From positions 62,001 to 126,000 of the forward strand of contig MU404134.1 in the NCBI GenBank assembly GCA_022695795.1: DNA of 64,000 nt, in the 5' to 3' direction. Under the pieces are notes generated by a model. The model ran no database searches. It saw only the letters and a list, made by a program, of their open reading frames with translations, and had not been told where the DNA came from. This document shows, piece after piece, positions 12,677 through 24,200 of the stretch. The stretch comes from Biscogniauxia marginata (Eukaryota > Ascomycota > Sordariomycetes > Xylariales > Xylariaceae). Positions within the stretch are counted from its first letter, which is position 1; each line of letters starts with the position of its first letter. A program made the position numbers and the translations under genes.

Positions 12677-13613
12677 CTTCAAATAACGGTTAGTCGGATG
12701 GTATGGGAATGCTGTGGTTTGGTAGGTCCAAGGCGAGGCGGGTTTGAAAATAGCTTTTGAGTTTGCCATGGAATTTCACAGGTCGTCAAATATGTTACTG
12801 TGAAGAGATAGTAAGAATCTAAGAGGCCACTCAGATAGACATTGAGCGGTAAGACGGATCTATAGGAACCGTCTGGGCGCTACTGTCTTGAGCAACCGTA
12901 GACAAGGGTGGCTAGTCACCTGTGAAGAAGTTGCAACAAAACAGACGTGAAAGCGCTCCCATTTGTCATTCCAGTAGTAGAAACCGTCCAGAACCAACCA
13001 ACAATAGTCCCTTGCTTCATCTGATGCTCTGGTTATATGTGAATTCAAAGAAACTAGAAAGTGCCCCGAAACTCAGTCAAAATCCTTAACGTAGTTATCT
13101 CTTGCCTCAAATACACAGCGTGACAGGTGTATACCTGCGTATGACCAATTGTTTGCCTGGATGGATCGTAGATAGGTAGATGTGGTTAACAATCTCACCT
13201 TAACAAAGAAAAAAAGGGGGGGATGTCGGGAGAAGGGGAAACACCTTAATCGTATCTAACACGTTCATACCTATACACCAGAATGAATGTTATCTAGAAG
13301 CCAGAGCATATTCGCAGAGCTTATAAAACAGATATCCAAGCACTAAACGTACTTACTAGTAGAGTCACACACCTAGTTATCACATATCCATTGGAAGTGT
13401 GGTGTTTCTTTGAACTATACCTTGTGCACATTAGGTTCATGCGCCCTAGTAAGATGCAAGGCCAAACTTTATATTTCCTCGCTCGTATTCATGATTATTT
13501 TCGTATAATGAGAACTGTGTGCTGCCATTAACCACTGTAGTCAGGTAATTCTAGAATCCTAGATGCGTTCAGCCTCTTCTGTCTCTTGTTAAGCCCCAAC
13601 GGCACCCTGCAAA
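12677..13613. other. Intergenic, no supported gene
   Basis: Downstream flank of the solo LTR. Open frames are short and without recognisable content. A purine-rich run (AAAGAAAAAAAGGGGGGG) lies near 13205-13222. Confidence 0.45.
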
Positions 13614-14341
13614 CTACTGCCGCGCAACGCCGAGTATTCTTTTAACTGCATATCATCAGTATGTAATCCGCAATCCTCCATTGATAGTTCCTAGATTGCA
13701 AACAACCTACCATCATTCCAACCTAGAAGCTCCTCTTTTTCCTCGGCGGAGTCATACCATAGACGTAAACACCACATCGCGACTAGAGCATCCATTGTTT
13801 CTCGTTGGAGCCTTGCGGTTACCACCAGCCTGTACTGGTCATCCGCCTCATCCTCGACGGCGATTGGCCTCCCATTAAAATCAATCCATTCAAATTTCTT
13901 GTTTTTCTGCTTGATTTCAAACAAGATATTGTCATCGTTACCGGTCCGGCTTAGTTGCAAGGCTTTGAAGCCGTGCCGACTTATGTGGGATTTCTTGAGG
14001 CCTACATTGCCTAGGGTCCGCTTTGAGACGGACTTGAGAAAGAAGGGATATCGAGACGTTGAGATAGCATTTGGTGGGTGCTTGAGATCGAAAATATGTC
14101 GATCCCGACGCGTAACTCGGGGGTTGCCGCCACGGTCGATCTTCACGCTGTGCTCAAGTCGGAGAAAGGTCACGGACTGATCCGTGTGAGAGAGGGAGCT
14201 CACGCCACGGGACATCTCGTACAACGGAGCTGAATTCACCGATTCCGAGTGGATGAAATGCCCGACGAGCACTAAGATCACCGGCTGAAGAACGTCATTG
14301 GTAGTATCCTGATCTCCATCGTCGTAAGGCGGGGGCTCCAT
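13614..14341 (-). CDS. Conserved fungal protein of unknown function, about 220 aa, two exons
   Basis: Exon 1 is 14341-13711 and encodes almost the whole protein. An inferred 65-nt intron (13710-13646, GTAGGT donor, TACTGAT branch, TGCAG acceptor) leads to a short last exon 13645-13614. If the intron is not used, the frame stops at 13691 after 216 aa. The protein starts PPPYDDGDQD and contains VILVLVGHFIHSES, RHIFDLKHP, VGLKKSHISRHGF, VEDEADDQYRLVVTA and TMDALVAMWCLRLW. No signal peptide or membrane helix is seen. I recall this pattern as a widespread uncharacterised fungal family (small acidic-start cytosolic protein), but I cannot assign a function. Confidence 0.7.
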
Positions 14342-15126
14342 TAAAGACCGAGGGAATTAAGATTGGATAAATATTACAGGCGCGCGTGACGGACCTAATG
14401 TTGAAGCCGGATGACGAAAGTCGCGCTCTCGGGACACCCGGTCTAGCCCTTTATTTCTACTCACGCGTCGAGTTTATATGATAATCCGTCACAGCCTATC
14501 GGGATGCTATCAGAAGACCTGAATGGAGTAAGTAACAAGTAGGATAGGTATTGAACTATAGCAGGCATAGTAGCTAATAAAAAGAGGCGCGGCAGCCAAG
14601 AATCTCGCGGGAAATATTTCCGCGGGGTGATGCTGCGCTGACCACTCATCTTGGCATGCTTTTAGAGACAGATATGCATCTCACGAAACCATCAGACATA
14701 TCTCCGGGTAATTAATCTCGTGCTGGAGTAACTATCTTTCTTTCTATACTCACCTTACTTATTTTGAGACATATGGCTCAACAGCATATGAGTACCCTAG
14801 GCAAGCCTAGGTCGCTATTCGCTGGCATTCACTCGTATAAGCCTTTAACGCGAAAAGAGGAATGAAGTTTAAAGGGGGTTTATTAACTCGACCAACAATA
14901 ATATCAAGTTCAAATATTCGAATAACAAGAGTTTGGGATTATTAACAAATATCAATAGCAGCTTCACCAGGGTGGGTGTCAGGAAATGCTACTATACTAT
15001 AAATAGGCCGTTTCTTATAAGGTGGTTAATTTCCCATCTATCTTCTACCTCCCCAATGGTTGGCTATATAAAGTTGAGTTTCGAGTACCTTATTAGTACC
15101 TTATTGAAAACTAGAAAGCTATTGAC
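14342..15126. other. Intergenic, no supported gene
   Basis: Includes the upstream region of the conserved unknown gene and the 3' side of the ankyrin-subtilase gene. Short frames only. A CCTAGGCAAGCCTAGG inverted motif lies near 14797-14812. Confidence 0.45.
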
Positions 15127-18100
15127 TCATCGTCTGATCAAATTTGACGATAGTGCAATTATACTCTCGGCTCTCTGCTTGTCTGTCGTGTTAGGGTCAT
15201 CAAACACCTGGTTCGCAGGCTCGAACGATTCCCACACTTGAATAAAGCGATCTTCGGTGATGTGGCCAATCTTTTGGAAGGCTGCCTTCATTGTGTCGTG
15301 CTCGCTAATCTTCCTCGCTTCGCTGCTTGTGATGGCCGCACCTAGCAGATCGTTCTCGTCAGTTCCCTTCCGGGCATTAAAAGTCGCGACAGCGAGCGCG
15401 CTGGCCTTTACACAATATATTATGGTTGCCGCAAGTCCAGCTGCAAGTGCTGTGGCGACGCTGGAGCCAGTTTCGGATGGGATCTCTAGGACTTTATCTG
15501 TGAGATGACGCGTGCGCTCGCTCATATGGCGCTTTACAACGTCAACACCAGGCAGGATAAAGTTCAAGTAGTCGGTTGACCCAGCCCAACTGTAGACAGT
15601 ACCGTCTCCCTTCGCTGCTCCGATGCGGAAAAAGCTTTCTCGATGGAAAGCTGTAGGGTAGTCCTTCTCGGTAAACTTGCCGCTATCCGGAGAAGAACAA
15701 AACATGAGGATCTTCCGGTCGCAAGCCTTCTGGAGCACCTTTTTGAAAAGCTCTTTCTCTTCCCCATGACTGTCGTCCGGGATTGGGACTGTCCAGGACA
15801 TGGAAATGATGGTTGCACCTTTGTCTAGTGCAGCCTGAATGGCCTTGGCAAGGTCTCATTAGAGACACGGACGTGGAAAAGGGGGGCGAAATGACTTACA
15901 TGAGCAGCGGATTCGGCCACTATCTCGGTTTTTTTCCCGTCGGGAAGAGATCGGGTCTTGAGCCTGATAGGATATATCTTCGCCATGGGACATACTCGTG
16001 TGATCATATTCGCCATAACGGTTCCATGACCTCTCGCGGACACGAAGTGCGGCCGGATCCTTCCATTTTCGTAATCGAACGTCTTGCCATCGAGGATCTG
16101 GCCGGACGAGAACGACAGATCACACGAATCTACTCCGTCGTCGATTAGAGCAACAATGACGTCCTTCTCAACTCCGCTATCCGTTTCTCTAGCCCTCTCC
16201 GGTCGGGAATCGAGGAAAGCCTTGCGAGTGTCACTCCAGAATGGCCTGATGTGGTCGGCGAACTTGTCCATGCAGTCAAGCCACTGATGAGAAGTGATAA
16301 CTTGCGAGGCTGATGAAGCTGTCTGCGAGGGGTCCTTCGTTGTGACCTTGTGCCCCTTACTTGTGTTTGATTTGATTTGGAAAACCTCGACTAAATTCTT
16401 GTCTGATGAGTCCGCGTGGCTATTTGTCGACTTCTCTTTGCCTGGATTCTTTGGCGCATTGTTTTCTTCCGAGCTTGCCTCGTGCGTAATGTTTGTTATC
16501 CTCCGAGCTTTGACATTGTTGTTGAGCCGCACCTGGAATTCCCTTACGGTATGGCTGATCCATTCCCGAGAGTCATAGGTCTAGCGCAGAGTCAGCTATC
16601 TGTGAATTATGGAGGAAATTATAAGATCAACTCACCTCTGTTGCCTCAGGAATGTGGAGATGGATTTTTCTGAGCTTGGGTAGTAGAGGGAGGCCCTCGA
16701 GTTCGCTCCATGCTCGTAAAACTGCGTTGTTGCCACTCCATCGTAACGTTATTTCGGTCAGGGGATTCGGAATTTCTTCAGCTCCCTCTGTGTCCTCCTT
16801 AGTCGCGGATTTTTCGTTTACTTTGCTGGCTACTCGGCAGATTATCTGAGGGTCCATATCAACCTTTTGCCAGTCTAGGTGCTCGACCACGAAGTTCTCC
16901 AGACATTTCTGAATCGCGTCATCACAATGGACGAGCTTTGCAGTGTCGTCTACGGTGGCCTTAATGATATGACGGACGCCTTTCCTATAGAGCCAATCGA
17001 AGAAGAACTGCATATCGCGACGTCCGAGTCCGCCTGGAGGGTCTCTGGCAGCTCTGCGAGCAGGACGTACCACATTGACTTTTGGAAATGAAACATACTG
17101 AAGGACCTTGTCGAACTGGATTCCGCTCTTGCAATCGGTCCCAAAGCTGTTCGTGAAGACCTCGTCTTTAACCTCTTCGGGGAGACCGTGATAGTCGAAA
17201 CATATCTGCACACCTATCAAGACACCCGTGTCAGCTTAAGGAAAGGGAATTTTCTCGGACGGCTCTAAGACGCTTGCTTAGGTACCTTCGATATTTTTTC
17301 CGTACAGAAACGAGACGGCCATCTCAGTGTTCCGGGTTCTCATATAATGCAACTTCAGGCTGAGGAGTATCTTCTCGGAATTCCTAGCCAGCGTAATTGG
17401 GTCGGACTTGTCGCTCTTCTTCACAGGCTTCTCGGGCACCTTCTTCTTGGGTTTATCCTCATCGTCCATCTTGATAGTCGAAACCCTCTTGATCGGAGTG
17501 TTCGGCGAGGGATCAACACGAGTATGCCCACCGTTCGAAGTCTGAATACTAGAAAGTGGCCCCCCTCCCTTAATAGCATTTATAGGTCCCTTCGGTCTCA
17601 TGCTCTCATCTCGCCGAACATCTCGTGCCTCGGAATCACGATCCTGGTCCCGCGTCCTCCTCCCACCTTCCAGAGCTAGGGCCTCCCTCCTCTTAGCTTC
17701 CTGGCGCGCTCTCTCACGTTCGTCAACCTTTTCATACCCCTGCTTTCCCCTCTCGCGATCATTATCCTGCTTTCTGTCTCGCTCACGCTCACGTTCTCGT
17801 CCCGGCTGGTATTTCGTATCCTTTGGCCTCTCTGAATACTTAGGGTCGGGATTTACTTGAAGGCTGGTGCTAGCATTATTAACTGGCTGGATAGTAGCGG
17901 CATCTTCATTTCCTAAATTGTCAAGTCTCTTCGTCCCTGTGCCCTCCTCAGCTTTCGCCTTAGACCTTTTCACCAGCGCCGCTGTGTATACAGCGGCAGA
18001 GCTCTGGTGTTCACGGTAGACCGATCTGCCATGTTTGTCCACGTAGTCTAGAAAAGTGAAGATGGGCTCATGCAGATTGGTTTCGCTCAGCTTAGCGACA

Positions 18101-18804
18101 GCCTCCTTATCTCTGCTGATTAGTATCTCGATTACCTTAACCCTATTCTCGGTACATTGACCGTAATTCACAGCGTAGTGAAGCGGTGTCTTGCTGTTCG
18201 TATCTATAGCACCCAGAGCTTTGTCGCTAGCATAAAAGATGAGCTTCTCGATCGTCTCCGCGCGGAGGTCTTTCTCAAACGCAAGGTGTAGACAGGACTT
18301 ATTACTCTCCCGCGTACAAGGGTCTGTTAGTGCGTCGGCGAGTATACCACGGCTAGATACTGGACAACTTCGCAGCATGTAATCGACCAGCATCCACTTC
18401 TTGTTCCAGATGGCCATGTACAGCGCGTTTTGACCCATATCATTCGGATACCTCAGAAGATCGGGATACTCTCTGACTATATGCTGGACCAGAGGTTTAA
18501 TCCTGCCTGACTTCATCTCCGGCGTGTGCTTTACCAGCTCGACAATGATGTGAAGCAACGTTCCGGAATCTTCGATCGCCTGACCGATTACATCTCTATA
18601 CTCGTCGACAAAGTCTCTGAGATCCTCCGATTTCGAGAAATTGCCCTCTCTTGCCCTAATAGCTTTTCTGGCAGCAGCGAAGCGTTGCCTTTTGTGATTG
18701 ATATCCGAATCTTGCTCCGTATAGAATCCATCTTCCTCGTCATCGTCGTCCTCATCTTCACTATCGCGCTCCCCGTCGGTTCTGTCCTCAAAATCTAGAG
18801 GCAT
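15127..18804 (-). CDS. Ankyrin-repeat protein with C-terminal subtilase (S8) domain, 1164 aa, four exons
   Basis: Exons: 18804-17286, 17213-16636, 16580-15900, 15843-15127. All junctions use GT-AG signals and restore one frame (for example ..NIEG/VQICFDY.., ..PEATE/TYDSREW.., ..ESAAH/AIQAALDKGATIISMSW). Order of parts: an acidic N-terminus; a helical region with degenerate ankyrin repeats (about 100-240, e.g. SKTPLHYAVNYGQ); a long charged low-complexity linker (about 310-460, RERERDRKQDNDR); a middle region found in fungal subtilase-ankyrin proteins; then an S8 domain. The subtilase triad is intact: Asp846 in ALIDDGVD, His884 in RGHGTVMA, Ser1054 in TGSSVATALAAG. There is no signal peptide, so a cytosolic protease is expected. 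Such architecture resembles fungal NLR-type death or immunity proteins in which a protease is the output domain; that role is inferred. It is transcribed divergently from the 298-aa gene. Confidence 0.85.
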
Positions 18805-19479
18805 TTTTTATCCTTATCTTTATTTTTACTTAAACGACTTACGCGCTGGGTGTTCGAGGGAGTAAACCCGAGTAAGACGCCAAAAGCTTGGAAATTCCTA
18901 GGCTTGGAAAATTGTACTCCTGCCGCGCAACTAGGGCGTGAATGTTACAAGTCTTCGTGTCAGCTTCGGGACTATTAGCACCGCTTATGGGCGTGAGAAT
19001 GCACCCCTCCTGTTTGGTTGGATTTTCTTCCTCTTAATCCTTAGCTTATTTAAAGCACAGAGGTTGCAACACAGTGTGTGCGATTTCAAGCTGGATCGTG
19101 CCCACTAGCGATCCTTCGCCCCCCTGAATAATGTTATCTCATCCTCATTTCTCTTGATCAGTATCTTATCTTGTGCCTTGTGTTCGATTTTACCAACTAC
19201 CATATGAGAGAGAGTAGAGAATATCGTACTTGATCTCAAAACACTCAAAAATAAACATCGTACTGATCAACCTATGTCCAGTGGCCGCCATTTTCTTCAT
19301 CTTTTGCTGTCTAGTGTACCATTGTTGGCTTCCTTGGCACTGCTCGTCTGATAATCAGGCCTGATTACAGTTGTCGATTAATTGCGGCTGTCGAAGGTAT
19401 TATCTAGGCAGAGGACAGCGCATCCTTGGAAAGCCTCTCTCCTCTTCTATGTGGTTGCTACAATCTCTCCTTATCAATC
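18805..19479. promoter_or_regulatory. Shared divergent intergenic region
   Basis: These 675 bp separate the start of the ankyrin-subtilase gene (minus) from that of the 298-aa gene (plus), so both promoters must lie here and joint control is possible. No specific operator was recognised. Poly-pyrimidine stretches precede both starts. Confidence 0.45.
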
Positions 19480-20376
19480 ATGACCTATGATGAAGATTCA
19501 GCACCTGCGCTTGAGGGTGTTGAACTAGACGACGATGTCGACGTCTTTGATGTTGGCATGTTTGAGGGCGGAGCTGAAGGCAGTGGTTTTCATACCAAGA
19601 ACAACCCTAAGGATCCCTATCAGAGATCCGAGGTAATCCAACGGACCGGAGCTGTCGATATCAGGTGCTCTGTCGTTGATATCGTCCATGGGTCGATGTC
19701 AGCCGACAGCGACTACTGGGCTACTTTGATGGTCTTACAATTCCGCTTCGACCCTCAAAAGAAATCGCGTCGCGTAGCAGAAGCGACAATAGAGCTAAGA
19801 TTTGATGCTTTGGGGGGTGGGGACGATGTACCCGAGGTTGAATCTATTTCATTTGACGGGAATTTCAGCTTCGTACCGACCACGCAGTCCGAAACAATTA
19901 CCCATGGTGTTGACGGCAATGTTGGCGCCAGCTATGGTGCTGAGCTGAGCGCTGGGGTCAAGTGGGAAAAAACGATTAGTCGCCAGACGACGGATGCCAC
20001 AACAGTCAGCGGTGGCAAACTGGTGCTTCACAACATTCCGCCGAATCGCGTCGCCAAGTGGACATTATTGGAGAACAAAAAGCTCAAAACAGGTGTGCCG
20101 GCATCTATGAGAGTAGCAGTTCTCATTAAGAGGAGAGACGAGAAGGTTTTTGCCTGTTTTCCAAAGTTGGAGTGCAAGGCGGACGTATGGAGCTCAGTGG
20201 AAAAGTTCTTTGGGAAGGTTCCAGAAGACGACCCTGTTCTGCTAAAGCCCGACGTGAAGCCAACGAACAGGCTGATGGTGTATGACACGGAAGAATTAGG
20301 CGCTATTGACCTCCAGAAACTCAGTGATGTTACTTTCACGACAATGATTACAGATGCTCTCAAGAAGCAATCATAG
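19480..20376 (+). CDS. Conserved fungal protein of unknown function with Gly-rich central segment, 298 aa
   Basis: Single exon. The start ATG at 19480 gives MTYDEDSAP; the frame is open upstream but has no ATG there. There is no signal peptide or transmembrane helix. An acidic N-terminus is followed by a beta-rich sequence. The central part (roughly residues 125-175) has SFVPTTQSETITHGVDGNV, then GASYGAELSAGVKWEKTI and SRQTTDATTVSGG, i.e. alternating small and polar residues framed by Ser/Thr, followed by WTLLENKKLKTGVPASMR. The C-terminus includes YDTEELGAIDLQKLSDVTF. I recall similar uncharacterised proteins in many ascomycetes but know no function. The Gly/Ser/Thr alternation resembles amphipathic hairpins of beta-pore proteins, which is only a structural suspicion. 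It sits between two NLR-like genes. Confidence 0.75.
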   Translation: MTYDEDSAPALEGVELDDDVDVFDVGMFEGGAEGSGFHTKNNPKDPYQRSEVIQRTGAVDIRCSVVDIVHGSMSADSDYWATLMVLQFRFDPQKKSRRVAEATIELRFDALGGGDDVPEVESISFDGNFSFVPTTQSETITHGVDGNVGASYGAELSAGVKWEKTISRQTTDATTVSGGKLVLHNIPPNRVAKWTLLENKKLKTGVPASMRVAVLIKRRDEKVFACFPKLECKADVWSSVEKFFGKVPEDDPVLLKPDVKPTNRLMVYDTEELGAIDLQKLSDVTFTTMITDALKKQS

Positions 20377-21219
20377 GGAATCTTACTTCCTCTACAATTT
20401 AGTTGCTATCTAGATCACAAAGACTACCTAACTATACTCGTTCTCAATCACAGACTCGGCATTTCGATAGCGTAGAGGGATAATTGTTAGACTCCTAAGA
20501 AAGGGACGGTTTTCTTTTTCATTTATTTATTTATTTTCATTTACCTAGGTACCTACCTAGGTAATAATATTTATTTATTTATTTAAAAAATTCTTTTTTT
20601 TTTCACTCTCACACTTCCTTTCTCACAATACAGTGTTAACACAGTACCTGTCTATGCTAAATGACCCTCAATCATAAGAAAACCGCGCATCAAAGCTCCC
20701 ATCGTACCGACGCTCCAATCAGAGGAAAGCAACCCATGCTCTCTATGCATGCCCTAGAGTTGTCGAAGTGTCGGTGGGGTGGGCCATTGCATAGTTTCTC
20801 GTAATGCTATACGCAAGTGGATTAGGTATCTACCTTGCACGATGATCTGCAACCATGACGAAGGGCTTGGCTCCTCAGGCCACACCATAATATGTATCAG
20901 CTCAGCCGCACGGAACGGGGAGTATACGCTAACTAGCTATCCTCGTCACCTGGAGTTATTAGCGACAGACCACAAAGTCGGCTCAGAAAAGCAGGAGTCA
21001 TTTTCACGCTTGAGGTTATTGTACTATTGCTCTCGCCTTTCTCCCCCGATCATAGGCTACCCATATCTGTAGGTGGAGTTCTGACGTTACCTGGTATCTT
21101 CGTGCTCCAATTACGCGCCGTTCCTCCGGTTCACAAATTTCCAAACCAAAACTGGAAAGACGTTGCAGTTAGGTCACTTTTATCCTCACCAATATCACAG
21201 GAGAAACCCTTTACTGGGA
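20377..21219. other. Intergenic with AT-rich and AGGT/ACCT palindromic tract
   Basis: Near 20524-20585 there is a tract of TTTA/ATTT repeats interrupted by ACCTAGGTACCTACCTAGGT. The rest is the promoter space of the large STAND-like gene. No coding region is supported. Confidence 0.45.
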
Positions 21220-24200
21220 ATGCCTTCTTCGAGGAGCTTAAGCCAGCAATCTTCAGACGAAGATGACATAGATAAGCCGGGCGCTATTGTTGAGGATGAG
21301 ACAATGAATGAGGCCCGCTCAGGAGGCTCGGGTAGTTCAGAGTCGTTGAAGCAAAATGATGACGCTCGTAGTGAGTCAACGAGAACATCTGAGCTGCTTC
21401 CCGGATCAATTCCCACTTCTCCATCACCAGTCGAGGTGAAAGAGCATGGGAATATAGGTCTGAATATTGCCAGCCGTTTTTGTCTATCTAAATACCATGA
21501 CTATGAGTGAGAAAGCGAGAGATAATTCCTGTGCCCTTCAACATATGTACTCTCTAACTCTCGCAGTGTCATTACCGTCCATGGTATACGCGATGAACCC
21601 CGTACGGCATGGCGAACTCCGGATGGGAATTGGTGGATCTTGGAGCAGATTTTCGCAGGCCTCAGCGCAAGGCAGATTGACTTCCAATACGAAATTGACG
21701 AAGAGGCAGACATATTTAGGTCAAATGGGATTGAAAAGCAGGCGCAGATTCTTTTAGACGAATACACGTCAAACAGGGCTGATCTCCCCAGCACCGAGGT
21801 AGATCGGCCCATTATCTGGATGTGTCACGATATTGGGGGGGCTATTGCAAAGCAGGCTCTTATTCATGCGGCCTTGGAGCCCCTGAGGTACGCGAGGATT
21901 GCGTACCTCACAACAGCCATCATATTCCTAGGGACCCCACACCGGGCCAATTCAATGAGCGAACTCGAGGACCAATTGCACCATCTGTTGATGTTGCCAG
22001 GACCCGGAATCAAGTCCAGCATCGTGCAAAGAATCAAGGACCTCGCTACACAAATTACAGCCGTAAATATACAGTTTCCCGAGACCAAGCTGACTTGCCG
22101 TGCTATCATTATGAACATATTTAGCGAAGAAGGGTGGAAATCCCTAGAAGAACCGAAGGATGACGAAAAGCTAGAGGTTAATAATAGCATAAGAGCTGGT
22201 AGTAGTGGCACGGAGAGTAAAATTGCTGGTGACCAAGAGCAAGTTACTGAGGCCCCGAGCCGTGTGATAGAATCACCCAGTTTGAAAAATGGAGGTTTGG
22301 AGAGCGAGGCAAGGGATGAGTTGGACAAACTGCTGAAGCTGGAGGATCTCGAGGCTCAAAGTTCAACCCCTGGGAAGTTAAAATCTGGGGAAAAGGACGG
22401 CATCCAGTGGAGACTGGCGCCCGCTCCGGAAGAGAATCCTACTATCGTGACACCATTTCGCCGGTACACGGTATTGATGGGTCACCCTTTTGAGACATTC
22501 GGTCGGTCTCGAGTAGACACGAATCATCTTGACCTGGTCAAAGGAGGCAACTCCTGGATGTTCTTTGCGAATTTCTTTAACAAGATCGCTTATCGTGAGT
22601 GGTACATCTACATCGGCTTTTTGTAACTCATCTAACAATATCGGGTTCTAGCTATTGAAGTTAACTATCGCATCATCCAGAATCAGATCAGCCTACTCTC
22701 ACTAGCTCCACCAAGACGAACAACGAACTTGCACTTTGATGCGCAAGGGCCAAGGGATCCGATAATTGCCTGGATATATAAGCAGCATGCGTTCCAGGAG
22801 TTCAACGTCCCCGTCGAAACGAAGATGCTTCACTTGCATATCAATGAACCTGGTTCGCCGAGCATCGGTCAGCTTTCTCAAAAGCTTTACATTGACTACG
22901 ACCTCGAGTATGGGAACCGCGACAACTTACCCGAGCAGTCAGTTCTTTTCTTCCAGTTCGACAAGTGGGATAATAGATATAACAGTCTTCGAGCGATGCT
23001 TATCACGTTCCTGAACGACATCATCTGGCACTTCTGGAAAGACCGAGCCCACCAGGTCGCCCACGTACTAAACTTCTTCTCTTGCTATCGCTGTTTCTCT
23101 CTGGAAGACTTGTATTATGCTTTTAATTACCTGAGGGACTTTGCAGGAGTAGAACAACTCACGTTTTTCATCAGCTGCTTCGATCAATGTGACGATGAGG
23201 AGCGGAAGTGGTTCCTAAAGCGCGTTTTGAAGAAGCAGGGGTTCACTTGCATGATATCTAAAATGATAATTTCGACAAGTGGCCCTGACGATTCCGTCAT
23301 GGGTGAACTTGAGCCGATTCCCACCATCGACATCAGTAAATGCCCGGCGTACCAAGAGGGTCAGACGGAAACCAGTGAAGCAGAGGTAAGCAACTAGTCG
23401 TTTCTCTTGTTAGCGAGGACAGTAATAGCGGGATTACACCGCGGCGCCTGGATTCCATGCTTATCTTGAATGTGCTTTCTTTACTGTTGGGATCGTATTT
23501 ATCATCTGTCGTCGTAGGAAAATAACTAATTCGCAATTACATCGCAGGTTGACAAACTTCGAATGGTACTGGTAAAACTGATCAAGAGACGGACAATCTT
23601 CAAGAATTACAAGCCTGAGCTTATAAGACTGTTGATTGAATGCAAGAAAACACCATACCTCGGGCGAATAATCTTCACCTGGCTCGGCTCATATAAGCGC
23701 GGGGCAGCAATGGCGGAGATAGAGAGTGTTCTCGAGAAGCTATCTCCTGTCACACCTCTAAACGTTGCCAATTTATTTTTTGAGGCATTAGAAGAGCCTC
23801 AGAGTCAGGCATGGGCCAAACAAGTTTACCAATGGGTGAAATATGCCGCACAACCTCTAACTCCCGAGATTCTCGCCCAAGCAGTTGCACTATCGACCTC
23901 CCCTGGCAGCGAGATGTGGATTGCAGATATCGATAATGAGGACTTCTGCCGTGAGATGGAACGTGTGTTCCGTGGGGTTATCATAGTGGATGGGCGCGAT
24001 GTCAAATTCAGTCATGATACCTTCTATGAGCTTCCCGGCCTAGGCACAGAAGGCAGTCCAGAGGACGACATATTAGACATTCATCGTCAGATCGCGGAGG
24101 TCTGCCTGCGCTATATTAAATCAAGTGAAGCTTCCGAGGCGCTATCGGCTCTTTCAGTAGAGCATCATGACGGTTCCACGGGAGCCGTACCTCTCATGCT

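Noticed and set aside
19426..19479. Upstream extension of the 298-aa gene
   Set aside because: The extension starts at TTG; the first ATG in frame is 19480.
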